Positions 1-8,474 of a stretch of 64,000 bases of DNA are shown here, piece after piece. Origin of the DNA: Gemmatimonas sp. (GTDB lineage Bacteria > Gemmatimonadota > Gemmatimonadetes > Gemmatimonadales > Gemmatimonadaceae); assembly GCA_013822425.1 (NCBI GenBank), contig PNKL01000002.1:62001-126000 (forward strand), read 5' to 3'. Under the pieces are notes generated by a model. The model saw only the letters and a program-made list of their open reading frames with translations, ran no database searches and had not been told where the DNA came from. Positions within the stretch are counted from its first letter, which is position 1. The number at the start of each line of letters is the position of its first letter. The position numbers and the translations under genes are program-made.

Positions 1-60
1 ATCGCGGTCAATTCGGTCGAGAAGTGACGGATCGGGGTGTTTCCGAATATTATTCGTCAT
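1..60 (-). CDS. Lrp/AsnC family transcriptional regulator, N-terminal fragment (cut by window edge)
   Basis: An ATG on the minus strand at 60-58 opens a frame that is still open at the window edge. The 20 visible residues (MTNNIRKH, then LLDRIDRD) match the start of Lrp/AsnC regulators, in which LDxIDRxIL introduces the DNA-binding helix-turn-helix. It is divergent from a PLP-dependent Cys/Met enzyme 62 bp away, an arrangement known for mdeR-mdeA-type pairs, so control of that neighbour in response to an amino acid is a reasonable inference. Only the extreme N terminus is present; the ligand-binding domain lies outside, so the family call rests on a short motif and on context. Confidence 0.55.
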   Translation of the reverse strand, partial: MTNNIRKHPDPSLLDRIDRD

Positions 61-68
61 CTATCGGT

Positions 69-99
69 TTGTCTGGAGGATAGTGCTAATATAACACTA
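69..99 (+). promoter_or_regulatory. Candidate promoter and Lrp-type operator between the divergent genes
   Basis: The 19-bp imperfect palindrome TAGTGCTAATATAACACTA (81-99) pairs at seven of nine positions, with perfect TAGTG/CACTA ends. It carries the YAG...CTR edges seen in Lrp-family sites, although Lrp sites are usually 15 bp. It overlaps a plausible -10 (TATAAC, 90-95) with a weak -35 (TTGTCT, 69-74) 15 bp upstream. It is a distinctly AT-rich patch in GC-rich DNA. The regulatory role is inferred from position and symmetry. Confidence 0.4.
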
Positions 100-122
100 G
101 AAATCAGAACAAGGAGCTGACC

Positions 123-1343
123 ATGGACAAGGCCTTCGCCACTCGTGCGGTCCACGCCGGGCGCCAGGACTTCATGAAACTGGGCGTGCACGCGCCGCCA
201 CTCGACTTCAGCTCCACCTACCCGACACCCGACCTCGACATCGCCGCGCGCTCGTTCGACAGTCTCGTCGCCGGGGACCTTCCGATCGACGGGAGCTTCA
301 TCTACCAGCGGCTCTTCAATCCGACGACCGACCGGTTCGAACGCGCCCTCGCCGAACTCGAAGGGGCCGAAGACGCCGCCGCCTTCGCCTCGGGGATGGC
401 CGCCTTCAGTGCCGTGCTGCTCGCCGCCAAGTCGCGAGGCACGCACGTCGTCGCGGTGCGTCCGATCTACGGCACCGCCGACCACCTGCTCACGTCGGGG
501 ATGCTCGGCATGGCCGTGACGTGGACCACGCAGGACGCCATCGCCGAAGCGCTGCGTCCCGACACCGCCCTCGTCGTCATCGAGACGCCGGCGAATCCGA
601 CGCTGGAACTGGTGGACATCACGTCGGTCGTGCGGCAGGCGGGTTCGGTGCCGGTGATGGTGGATTCGACCTTCGCCACGCCGGTGCTGCAGCGGCCGCT
701 CGCGCTCGGCGCGGCCCTCGTGCTGCACAGCGCCACGAAGTTCCTCGGCGGACACGGTGACCTCCTCGCCGGTGTGGTCGCGGGACCGCACGCGCTGGTG
801 CGCGACATCAAGCATGTGCGCGCCGCCACCGGGGGGTTGCTGCATCCGCTCGCGTCATACCTGTTGCACCGCGGCGTCCCCACGCTTGCGCTGCGCGTGG
901 AGCGTGCCCAGGCCACCGCGACGCTGCTGGCGGAAAGGCTCGCCGATGACCAGCGGGTCGCGGGTGTGCGCTACCCCGCACTGCCCGGGCAGGATCCGCG
1001 CGCGCTGCTCGGCCGCCAGATGCAGGGTCCTGGCAGCGTGCTCTCGTTCGAGCTGGCGACTGAGGATCCGGCCGTGATGCGTGACTTCCTCGGCACGCTC
1101 GAGATCATCACGCCGGCCGTGAGCCTCGGCTCCACGGATTCCCTCATCCAGCCGCCAGCGGCCCTGACGCACCGCGTCGTGGATCAGCAGGCGCGTGAGG
1201 CCGTGGGTGTGGGTCCGGGACTGCTTCGACTGAGCGTTGGCCTGGAGGACGCGCGCGACCTGTGGTGCGATCTCGACCACGCCCTGGCCGAGGTATCGTC
1301 GCGGCTGGAACTCCGCGACCGGGCGCTGATACTGGCACCGTAG
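123..1343 (+). CDS. PLP-dependent Cys/Met metabolism enzyme (cystathionine gamma-synthase/lyase or methionine gamma-lyase family)
   Basis: This 406-residue protein is a full-length member of the Cys/Met metabolism PLP-enzyme family (fold type I), which forms or cleaves C-S bonds at the gamma or beta carbon of sulfur amino acids in the cytoplasm. Visible family features are the FNPTTDRFE segment near residue 65, the IYG tyrosine that stacks on the cofactor, the D of VMVDSTFATP that holds the pyridine nitrogen, and SATKFLGGHGD with the Schiff-base lysine. The ATG has a good ribosome site (AAGGAG) 5-10 bases upstream. The residue after IYG is T rather than the Cys of classical methionine gamma-lyases, so the exact reaction is left open. 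A divergent Lrp-like regulator suggests control by an amino acid. Confidence 0.9.
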   Translation: MDKAFATRAVHAGRQDFMKLGVHAPPLDFSSTYPTPDLDIAARSFDSLVAGDLPIDGSFIYQRLFNPTTDRFERALAELEGAEDAAAFASGMAAFSAVLLAAKSRGTHVVAVRPIYGTADHLLTSGMLGMAVTWTTQDAIAEALRPDTALVVIETPANPTLELVDITSVVRQAGSVPVMVDSTFATPVLQRPLALGAALVLHSATKFLGGHGDLLAGVVAGPHALVRDIKHVRAATGGLLHPLASYLLHRGVPTLALRVERAQATATLLAERLADDQRVAGVRYPALPGQDPRALLGRQMQGPGSVLSFELATEDPAVMRDFLGTLEIITPAVSLGSTDSLIQPPAALTHRVVDQQAREAVGVGPGLLRLSVGLEDARDLWCDLDHALAEVSSRLELRDRALILAP

Positions 1344-1532
1344 CGCACCCGAAGGGCAGATTGCGAAGCGCTCTCAAGTAGCGGACCCGGTGGACAGGAA
1401 GCCCGGCTTCCGTCATTTTACATAGATGTTCCCGGGCAGGCGCAGCGTACTGCGCGGGGGCACCGCGACCAGAAGGTTTCCAGACGTCGCCGCCGTCGCG
1501 GGCGGCCCTGCACTTCGCTGCCGAGGAGCCTC

Positions 1533-3023
1533 ATGACGGTTGCGGCACTTCCCCTGATCATTCAGGGAGGCATGGGCATTGCCGTTTCCAATTGGAAACT
1601 GGCGAGTGCCGTGGCTGCCGCCGGGCAGTTGGGCGTGATCTCCGGGACCGCCCTCGATTCCGTCTTCGTGAGACGGCTCCAGGATGGTGATCCGGGCGGC
1701 GCGATCCGCCGGGCGCTGGCGAACTTCCCCAAGCCCGAGGTCGCCACCGAGATCCTGCGCAAGTACTTCAAGCCGCACGGCCGTGCGCCCGACGAGCCGT
1801 ATGCATCGCTGCCGATGTACAAGCAGGCGGTGAGCAAGTTCCGCGAGCAGGTGACGATCGCGGCCAACTACGTCGAGGTCTGGCTGGCCAAGGAAGGGCA
1901 CGGCGGACGGGTGGGCATCAACCTGCTGACCAAGGTGCAGATGCCCACGCTGCCGTCGCTGTACGGCGCCATGCTGGCCGGCGTGGACGTGGTGCTCATG
2001 GGCGCCGGCATTCCCCGCGAGATTCCCGGCGCGCTCGACGCGCTTGCGGTGCAGGCGCCTGCCGTGCTCAAGCTCGACGTGGACCAGGCCGCCGGACAGC
2101 AGTTCACGCTGTCCTTCGACCCGGCCGAGCACGGCATGACCGACGTGGCGCTGAAGCGTCCGCAGTTCTACGCCATTGTGTCGTCGCATACGCTGGCGAC
2201 GAACCTGTCGCGGAAGGCGACCGGCAAGGTGGACGGCTTCATCGTCGAGGGCGCCACCGCCGGTGGGCACAATGCGCCGCCGCGCGGCGCCCTGCAGTTG
2301 AACGAGCGGGGCGAGCCCATCTACGGCGAGCGGGACGCATGCGACCTGGCGGCGATGCGCGAGTTGGGCGTCCCGTTCTGGCTGGCGGGGAGCTTCGGGT
2401 CTCCCGACGGACTGCAGCAGGCGCTGCGGGAGGGCGCGGCCGGCATTCAGGTGGGCACGGCCTTCGCGTACAGCGATGAATCGGGCTTCGCCCCCGAGGT
2501 GAAGCGGCAGGTGCTGACGGACGTGGCGGAGGGGCGGGCGAGCATCTTCACCGATCCGCGCGCGTCGCCCACGGGCTTTCCGTTCAAGGTGGTCCGCACG
2601 CCCTCCATCGCGCAGCAGGACGACACGCGCGAGCGCTGCTGCGACCTGGGCTACCTGCGCACGGCCGCGCTGCGCGAGGACGGACGCCTCGTCTATCGCT
2701 GTTCCGCGGCGCCGGTGCGCGAGTACACGAACTCCGGCGGGACCGAGGAGGACACCGTGGGACGCCGTTGCCTGTGCAACGGGCTCATGGCGGTGATCGG
2801 ACTCGGGCAGTTGCGCAAGAACGGCAAGGTGGAGCCGCCCATGATCACGAGCGGCGACTACGTGATCGAGCTGTCGCACGTCGCGCGGGGGCGCACGTCG
2901 TACAGTGCGGCCGAGGTGCTGGCGTACCTGTTGGGCGAGCCGGCGGCCACGTCGGCGCTCGTCGAGGAGCCGGCAGCCACGTCGGCGTACGTCGAGGAGC
3001 CGGCGGTCGCGACGACCGCATAA
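1533..3023 (+). CDS. Nitronate monooxygenase-like FMN protein (2-nitropropane dioxygenase/FabK-like TIM barrel)
   Basis: A 496-residue protein starting PLIIQGGMGIAVSNWKLASAVA, the signature N terminus of the nitronate monooxygenase/FabK family of FMN-binding TIM barrels. Further landmarks are EGATAGGHN, in the place of the catalytic/FMN GGH loop, WLAGSFG and GAAGIQVGTAFAY, which normally bind the FMN phosphate. Unlike typical 320-360-residue members it has a long C-terminal part with several cysteines (ERCCDLGY, YRCSAAP, RRCLCNG) and ends in a repetitive EEPAATSA tail encoded by a 30-bp tandem repeat. The substrate cannot be told from sequence; the cysteine-rich extension could bind a metal or an Fe-S cluster, but that is a guess. 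It stands alone between the Cys/Met enzyme and the receptor gene. Confidence 0.8.
   Translation: MTVAALPLIIQGGMGIAVSNWKLASAVAAAGQLGVISGTALDSVFVRRLQDGDPGGAIRRALANFPKPEVATEILRKYFKPHGRAPDEPYASLPMYKQAVSKFREQVTIAANYVEVWLAKEGHGGRVGINLLTKVQMPTLPSLYGAMLAGVDVVLMGAGIPREIPGALDALAVQAPAVLKLDVDQAAGQQFTLSFDPAEHGMTDVALKRPQFYAIVSSHTLATNLSRKATGKVDGFIVEGATAGGHNAPPRGALQLNERGEPIYGERDACDLAAMRELGVPFWLAGSFGSPDGLQQALREGAAGIQVGTAFAYSDESGFAPEVKRQVLTDVAEGRASIFTDPRASPTGFPFKVVRTPSIAQQDDTRERCCDLGYLRTAALREDGRLVYRCSAAPVREYTNSGGTEEDTVGRRCLCNGLMAVIGLGQLRKNGKVEPPMITSGDYVIELSHVARGRTSYSAAEVLAYLLGEPAATSALVEEPAATSAYVEEPAVATTA
2937..3006 (+). repeat. In-frame 30-bp tandem repeat encoding the EEPAATSA tail
   Basis: Two nearly identical 30-bp units (2937-2966 and 2967-2996) and a third partial unit encode the last residues of the nitronate monooxygenase-like protein. 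The length keeps frame, so unit gain or loss would only alter tail length. Confidence 0.8.
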
Positions 3024-3225
3024 CCGGGCCGCCGGCCGGACTACGGCCTGGCTAACGCACGGGCGCGACGCGCTGTAGGCAGCAGGCGGAAACAGCGTCG
3101 TGCGTCCCTGCGTATTCTGAAAGGTTGTGCGCGTCAGTGCGTAAACCGTTGCCGGCCCGTCCGGTCCTAACGGTGTGGTCGATGCGCGCTGCTCGGTCAG
3201 GACTTCTACCCGCTGACTCTACTCG

Positions 3226-6200
3226 ATGCCCTTCAAGAGCGTCTGTCCTTTCATTGCCATCACTGCCGCTGTCGCACTGGCGATGAGCCTCCCGTCCGTC
3301 GCGTCCGCGCAATCCGTCGATGTCATTCGCGGGCGGGTCGTCGGCGAGGACTCCGTCGCCATTGCCGGGGCCCGCGTTCAGGCCGTCTCGCTGAGCGGCA
3401 ACGTGACGCGCCGCGCGCTCACCGACAACAGCGGCCGCTTCACGATCACGTTCCCCAACGGGGACGGCGACTACATGGTGACGGTACAGGCCATCGGGTT
3501 CACGATGAAGCGCTTCCAGGTGAAGCGCACGGCGGACCAGGAGATCCTGATCGCCGACGCCAGGCTGTCGCGCGCGATGACGGAGCTCGAGGCCGTGCGC
3601 GTGACACCCGGCGAGCGCACGCGGGCGGTGCGCGACGACCGCCAGCCCGACATCTCGGGCACCGAGCGCAACGTCGCGGCGGCCAACGTCTCGGCCGGCG
3701 ACGCGGGCAACATCGCCGCAATGGCCGCGTCGCTGCCCGGCGTGACGCTGGTGCCGGGGACGGCGGGCGACCCGTCCGGTTTTTCGGTGCTCGGCCTGAC
3801 GCCCGACCAGAATGCGACCACGCTGAACGGTGGCTCGTTCGGCGGCGCCGACGTTCCCCGTGATGCCGGCGTCTCGAGTTCGCTCTCGACCAGCCCGTAC
3901 GACGTGTCGCGCGGTGGCTTCTCCGGGGCGCAGTTCAACATCCGCTCCCCCACCGGCAACAACTTCACGACGCGCACCAACTCGCTCAACCTCGACGCGC
4001 CGTCGCTGCAGTGGACCGACCGCGCCGCGCAGGCGCTCGGCCAGCAGTTCACCAACGTGTCGCTGGGTGGCCTGCTCTCGGGGCCGGTGAAGATCGACGA
4101 GGCCTTCTACAATTTCTCGTACCAGTTGGGCCGCCGCGCCAACGACCTGCAGACGCTGCTCAACACGTCGTCCACGGGGCTTGTCACGAGCGGCATGAGC
4201 CCCGACTCCGCCGTGCGGCTCCTCGGCATCCTGCGCGCCAAGGGCATTCCGCTGTCGCCGCGCGCCTCGGTCAGCAACCGCTACACCGACAACGGCTCGC
4301 TGCTGGCGACCCTCAACATCGCGCCGACGGGCTCGCGCACGGGAGCGGCGTACGCGTTGACGTTCAACGGCTCGGCCAACCGCAGCGCGCCGGTGGGCGG
4401 CTCGATCGGCGAGTTGCCGGGACACAGCGGCGAACGCACCGGCTACAACGGCGGGGTGCAGGGGCGTCACTCGGCGTATTTCGAGTCGGGCCTGCTGTCC
4501 GGCTTCCTGTCGGAGACCAACATCACGCTCAGCGGGTCGCGCAACGAGGGGAATCCGTACTACGACCTGCCAAGCGGCACCGTGCGCGTCACGTCGCAAC
4601 TGCCGGACGGCACGACGGGCGTTCGGTCCGTGCAGTTCGGCGGCAGCACGTTCCTGGACAACGCGCAGGACAACTCGGTTCTCGGGTTCGTCAACACCCT
4701 CTCGTGGTTCTCGCGGAACAACAAGCACCGGATCAAGCTCTCGACCGAACTGCGCCGCGCCGCGTTCGACGAGGACCAGACCACCAACCGGCGGGGATCG
4801 TTCAGCTTCCTGTCGCTGGCCGACCTCGAGAGTGGGCGGGCGGCGTCGTTCTCGCGCCAGCTTTTGCCGCGGGTGCGCAGCGGGGCACAGACGGTGGGCG
4901 CCCTCTCCATCGGCGATGCCTGGCGCAAGTCGAACGACCTGCAGATCCAGTACGGCGTGCGCGTGGACGGCAATGTCTTCAGCGCGGGGCCGACGGAAAA
5001 CCCGGACCTCGCGCGGCGCTTCGGTGCCGACAACAGCTTCGCGCCGAACCACGTCTACGTGAGCCCGCGGCTCGGCTTCTCGTGGCAGTACGGACAGGGC
5101 GCGCAAATCCCGGGTTTCGAGGGCGCCATTCGCGGGCCCCGCGCGGTCGTCCGCGGCGGCGTCGGCGTCTTCCAGAACCTGCCGCAGTCGACGCTCCTCG
5201 GCGCCGCGCTCGACAACACCGGTCTCGCCTCGGCCGTGCAGCAGCTGAACTGCGTGGGCACCACCGTGCCATCGCAGGATTGGGGCGGCTGGCTGAGCAA
5301 CCCGGCCTCCGTGCCGGCGGCGTGCGCCGACGGATCGGTGACGTCGCCGTTCACGAACGTTGCCCCCAACGTGTCGTTCTTCGCCAAGGACTGGCAGGCG
5401 ACGCGCAGCGTGCGCGGCAACCTGCAGTGGAACGGCCCGGTGGCGAATGGCCGCTACACGGCGAACGTGGACCTCACCTACTCGCGGAACCTGAACCAGC
5501 CGGGCAACTACGACCTCAACTTCGCCGGGGTGAGCCGCTTCACGCTCGCGAGCGAGGGCGGGCGTCCGGTCTTCGTTCCGCTGACGAGCATCGATCCCGT
5601 GTCGGGCCTGTCGGCGCCACGTGCGTCGCGCCTGTACCCGGAGTACAACGCCGTCAACGAGGCACGCTCGGACCTGCAGTCGGAGTCCAGGCAGTTTTCG
5701 GTGCGCCTGATGCCGATGACGTTCAACTCCAAGCTCGGATGGAACATCGGCTACGTGTACGGCGACGTGCGTGAGCAGTACCGGGGCTTCCAGAGTACGA
5801 CGGGCGATCCGCGTGCCGTGGCCTGGTCGCGGTCCGCGGCCGCCGCCAAGCACCAGGTGCAGTATTCACTGAACTACAACTTCTTCGACGCCATCCGCGT
5901 GAATTGGTTCGGCAACGTGCGTTCCGGCACCCCGTACACGCCGGGCGTCGCGGGCGACGTGAACGGCGACGGGCTCTACAACGACCGCGCGTTCGTTGCC
6001 GATCCCGCAAAGACCGTGGACCCGGCACTGGCCGCGGCGATGCAGTCGCTCATCAGGAGATCGACGGGCAGCGCCAAGCGCTGCCTCGAGTCGCAACGGG
6101 GTCGCCTGGCCGATCGCAACAGCTGTCAGGGACCGTGGACGCACACCGCCTTCCTGAGCGTCTCGTTCAACCCCATCAAGCTCCACCTCCCGCAACGGGC

Positions 6201-6981
6201 GAACATCCAGTTCCAGGTCAGCAACCCCATTGGCGCGGCCGACCTGCTGCTGCACGGCGAGGAGAACCTCCGCGGCTGGGGGCAGACGGTGCAGCCCGAC
6301 GCCACGCTGCTGTACGTGCGCGGCTTCAATCCGTCCACCGGGTACAAGTATGAGGTGAACCAGCGGTTCGGCTCCACCAGACCGTCGCAGACGATGATCC
6401 GTCAGCCCGTCACCGTGACGGCGATGATGCGCTTCGACCTCGGCCCGCCGCGCGAGCGGCAGCTGCTTACGCAGCAGCTCGACCGCGGTCGCCGCCTCGC
6501 GGGGCAGAAGGTGTCGGAAGCGCAGCTCAACGCCATGTACGGCGCCGGTGGCGTCACCATCAACCCGCTCGCGATGATCCTGCGCCAGACCGACAGCCTC
6601 CGGCTCACCTCGGCGCAGGGCGACAGCCTGGCGACAATGAATCGCGCGTACATGATCACGCTCAATCGCCTGTGGGCGCCCGTCATCAAGGAACTGGCCG
6701 GGTTGACCGACAACTACAGTCACGACGAGGCGTACGCGCGGTACAAGAAGACCCGTGAGGCGTCGGTGGACGAGCTGCTGAAGGTGGCGCCACGCGTGAA
6801 GAACGTCCTGACGCCGGCGCAGCGCCGCAAGCTCCCCGCGCTCGTGGCGGCGCACCTCGATCCGTGGTACCTGCAGTCCATCCGCTCCGCCACGGTGGGC
6901 GGCACGGCGGGCGGTCCGTTCATGTTCATGGGTGGCGGTGCGGGCGGTCCGGGCGTCCAGCAGATCATGATTTCGCGATGA
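3226..6981 (+). CDS. TonB-dependent receptor-like outer membrane protein with carboxypeptidase-regulatory domain and C-terminal LTxxQ-type helical domain
   Basis: A 1251-residue outer-membrane protein. Residues 1-28 are a signal peptide ending in ASA. Residues about 32-115 form a carboxypeptidase-regulatory-like beta-sandwich (VIRGRVVGEDSVAIAGARV). A plug-like region follows (about 140-250), then a long beta-barrel rich in aromatic strands to about 1090, as in Oar/SusC-like receptors. No clear TonB box was identified. The end is unusual: residues 1127-1210 are predicted helical and contain LTSAQ and LTPAQ, the LTxxQ motif of Spy/CpxP-type periplasmic proteins, before a GGG-rich tail. A large-substrate import role is inferred from family. 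No strong ribosome site precedes the ATG. The stop overlaps a possible start of the following secreted protein (ATGA), so the two genes are probably coupled. Confidence 0.85.
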   Translation: MPFKSVCPFIAITAAVALAMSLPSVASAQSVDVIRGRVVGEDSVAIAGARVQAVSLSGNVTRRALTDNSGRFTITFPNGDGDYMVTVQAIGFTMKRFQVKRTADQEILIADARLSRAMTELEAVRVTPGERTRAVRDDRQPDISGTERNVAAANVSAGDAGNIAAMAASLPGVTLVPGTAGDPSGFSVLGLTPDQNATTLNGGSFGGADVPRDAGVSSSLSTSPYDVSRGGFSGAQFNIRSPTGNNFTTRTNSLNLDAPSLQWTDRAAQALGQQFTNVSLGGLLSGPVKIDEAFYNFSYQLGRRANDLQTLLNTSSTGLVTSGMSPDSAVRLLGILRAKGIPLSPRASVSNRYTDNGSLLATLNIAPTGSRTGAAYALTFNGSANRSAPVGGSIGELPGHSGERTGYNGGVQGRHSAYFESGLLSGFLSETNITLSGSRNEGNPYYDLPSGTVRVTSQLPDGTTGVRSVQFGGSTFLDNAQDNSVLGFVNTLSWFSRNNKHRIKLSTELRRAAFDEDQTTNRRGSFSFLSLADLESGRAASFSRQLLPRVRSGAQTVGALSIGDAWRKSNDLQIQYGVRVDGNVFSAGPTENPDLARRFGADNSFAPNHVYVSPRLGFSWQYGQGAQIPGFEGAIRGPRAVVRGGVGVFQNLPQSTLLGAALDNTGLASAVQQLNCVGTTVPSQDWGGWLSNPASVPAACADGSVTSPFTNVAPNVSFFAKDWQATRSVRGNLQWNGPVANGRYTANVDLTYSRNLNQPGNYDLNFAGVSRFTLASEGGRPVFVPLTSIDPVSGLSAPRASRLYPEYNAVNEARSDLQSESRQFSVRLMPMTFNSKLGWNIGYVYGDVREQYRGFQSTTGDPRAVAWSRSAAAAKHQVQYSLNYNFFDAIRVNWFGNVRSGTPYTPGVAGDVNGDGLYNDRAFVADPAKTVDPALAAAMQSLIRRSTGSAKRCLESQRGRLADRNSCQGPWTHTAFLSVSFNPIKLHLPQRANIQFQVSNPIGAADLLLHGEENLRGWGQTVQPDATLLYVRGFNPSTGYKYEVNQRFGSTRPSQTMIRQPVTVTAMMRFDLGPPRERQLLTQQLDRGRRLAGQKVSEAQLNAMYGAGGVTINPLAMILRQTDSLRLTSAQGDSLATMNRAYMITLNRLWAPVIKELAGLTDNYSHDEAYARYKKTREASVDELLKVAPRVKNVLTPAQRRKLPALVAAHLDPWYLQSIRSATVGGTAGGPFMFMGGGAGGPGVQQIMISR

Positions 6982-7013
6982 CGCAGTTTGCTCCCTTTCC
7001 TCAACGTGCATCC

Positions 7014-8342
7014 ATGTCACTCCGACTCTCCTCCGTACTCGCGCTGGCGGCCCTCGCCGTGCCGCTCGCCGCGCAACAGTCCCTGCCGCCCGTGCGCCCG
7101 CTCGGGCCCGTCACGCAGGTCTCACCCGCTGACCTCCTGGGTTCGGTGTCGGCCGTGCGGCCACTGCCGGGCGGCGGCGCCATCGTCAACGACCTGACGC
7201 GCCGGCAGCTCATCGTGCTCGACGCCGACTTCAAGCTGAAGTCGGTGATCGCCGACACCACGCCCGCCACGGCGAACGGCTATAGCAGCCGCATCGCCGG
7301 GCTGATGGCGTACAAGGGTGACTCGTCGCTGTTCATTGACCCGCAGTCGCTCTCCATGCTCGTGATCGACGGCCACGGAGAAGTGGTGCGCGTGATGGCG
7401 GTGCCGCGGCCGCAGGACGCGAACTTCATGATTGGCGGGCCGTTCGGCACGCCGGGCGTGGACCCGCAGGGCCGCATTGTCTACCGCGGCTTCGTACGGC
7501 CGAACATGAGCGGGATGAACCTGGGCGGCCCGCCGCAGCCGGGACAGGCGATGCGCGCGCCGACGATGGCCGACACGGCGCCGATCTTCCGCGTCAACCT
7601 CGCCACGCGCGCCCTCGACACCGTGACGTATTTCAAGATTCCCAACGCACAGGTGAGCATGACGCAGGACGACCGCGGCGCCATGCGCATCAGCATGATG
7701 ACCAACCCGATGCCGGTGGTGGACGACTGGGCGCTCATGCCCGACGGGCGTATCGCGGTGGTGCGCGGCAAGGACTACCACGTGGACTGGCTCAACTCCG
7801 ACGGCTCGTGGACGTCGACGCCGAAGATCCCGTACAACTGGGAGCGCCTCGACGACGATGCCAAGGAGAAGTTCATCGACTCGGCCAGGGTGGAGGCCGA
7901 GAAGCAGCGCGAGAACATGAACCGCGCCCTGCAGAGCGGCGTCAACAACGCGAACGCCGCGCTGGGCGGCGCGGCCGGCGGCCAGCCGATGCGCATCGAA
8001 CTGCGCTTCGACGGTGGTGGTGGTGGCGGACGGCCGCAGCAGGGCGTCCAGCAGATTTCCGCGCCGAGCATCAACTTCGTAAGTTCGAAGGAACTGCCTG
8101 ACTACCGGCCGGCCTTCCGTCAGGGGGCGGCTCGTGCCGATGACGACGGGAACCTGTGGGTGCGCACGACGCAGCCGAGCGACGCGGGGCCGATCTACGA
8201 CGTCATCAACGCCAAGGGCGAGCTGGTGGACCGCGTCAAGCTGCCGTTCGGCCGCGTGATCTCGGGCTTCGGCAAGGGCGTCGTGTACATGGGCGTGCAG
8301 GACGACAAGGGCGCGCGGTTGGAGATGGCTCGAGTCAAATGA
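7014..8342 (+). CDS. Secreted six-bladed beta-propeller-like protein
   Basis: A 442-residue protein with a clear signal peptide (MSLRLSSVLALAALAVPLAAQ). The body shows recurring propeller phrases: VDPQGRIVYRG, LMPDGRIAVVRG and GNLWVRTTQ, each a strand-turn-strand with a D-G/N turn, as in NHL/6-bladed propellers. A low-complexity Gly/Asn/Gln stretch lies near residues 300-350. An alternative ATG at 6978 overlaps the receptor stop (ATGA) and would put 12 extra residues before the signal peptide; the 7014 start gives the more canonical leader. The gene directly follows the receptor on the same strand, so a role as its surface or periplasmic partner is possible. Function is not recognised. Confidence 0.75.
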   Translation: MSLRLSSVLALAALAVPLAAQQSLPPVRPLGPVTQVSPADLLGSVSAVRPLPGGGAIVNDLTRRQLIVLDADFKLKSVIADTTPATANGYSSRIAGLMAYKGDSSLFIDPQSLSMLVIDGHGEVVRVMAVPRPQDANFMIGGPFGTPGVDPQGRIVYRGFVRPNMSGMNLGGPPQPGQAMRAPTMADTAPIFRVNLATRALDTVTYFKIPNAQVSMTQDDRGAMRISMMTNPMPVVDDWALMPDGRIAVVRGKDYHVDWLNSDGSWTSTPKIPYNWERLDDDAKEKFIDSARVEAEKQRENMNRALQSGVNNANAALGGAAGGQPMRIELRFDGGGGGGRPQQGVQQISAPSINFVSSKELPDYRPAFRQGAARADDDGNLWVRTTQPSDAGPIYDVINAKGELVDRVKLPFGRVISGFGKGVVYMGVQDDKGARLEMARVK

Positions 8343-8474
8343 AGATTCAGGATTTGGATCTAGGATTGCGATAGAGATTGCGATTGAGGACAGCGACCAG
8401 CGATTGCCGTATCGCTGGTCGCTATCTTGTATCGAAGTCATGAATCGTAGTCCTAGGTCCAAATCCTCAATCAG
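8343..8474. repeat. Palindromic intergenic element, GATT-type 6-7-mers (copy A1)
   Basis: The whole gap between two convergent stop codons is one inverted structure. The left arm (8344-8390) reads GATTCAG, GATTTGG, ATCTAG, GATTGC, GATAGA, GATTGC, GATTGAG. The right arm, read on the minus strand, has GATTGAG, GATTTGG, ACCTAG, GACTAC, GATTCAT. The outer 29 bases (8344-8372 against 8444-8472) agree at 25 positions after reverse complementing, and a perfect 13-bp hairpin sits in the middle. Related sequence occurs at 38.2 and 48.6 kb. The right arm runs into the rhodanese stop codon. Confidence 0.85.
8392..8423. terminator. Perfect 13-bp hairpin, candidate bidirectional terminator
   Basis: AGCGACCAGCGAT (8392-8404) and its exact reverse complement (8411-8423) flank a 6-base loop between two convergent genes. 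No strong T run follows on either strand, so intrinsic termination is plausible but unproven. Confidence 0.6.

Noticed and set aside
3052-5853. 933-codon open frame on the minus strand
   Set aside because: It lies antisense to the receptor gene, is His/Arg/Ala-rich and is a by-product of high GC at third codon positions. Many similar long antisense frames across the window were dropped for the same reason.
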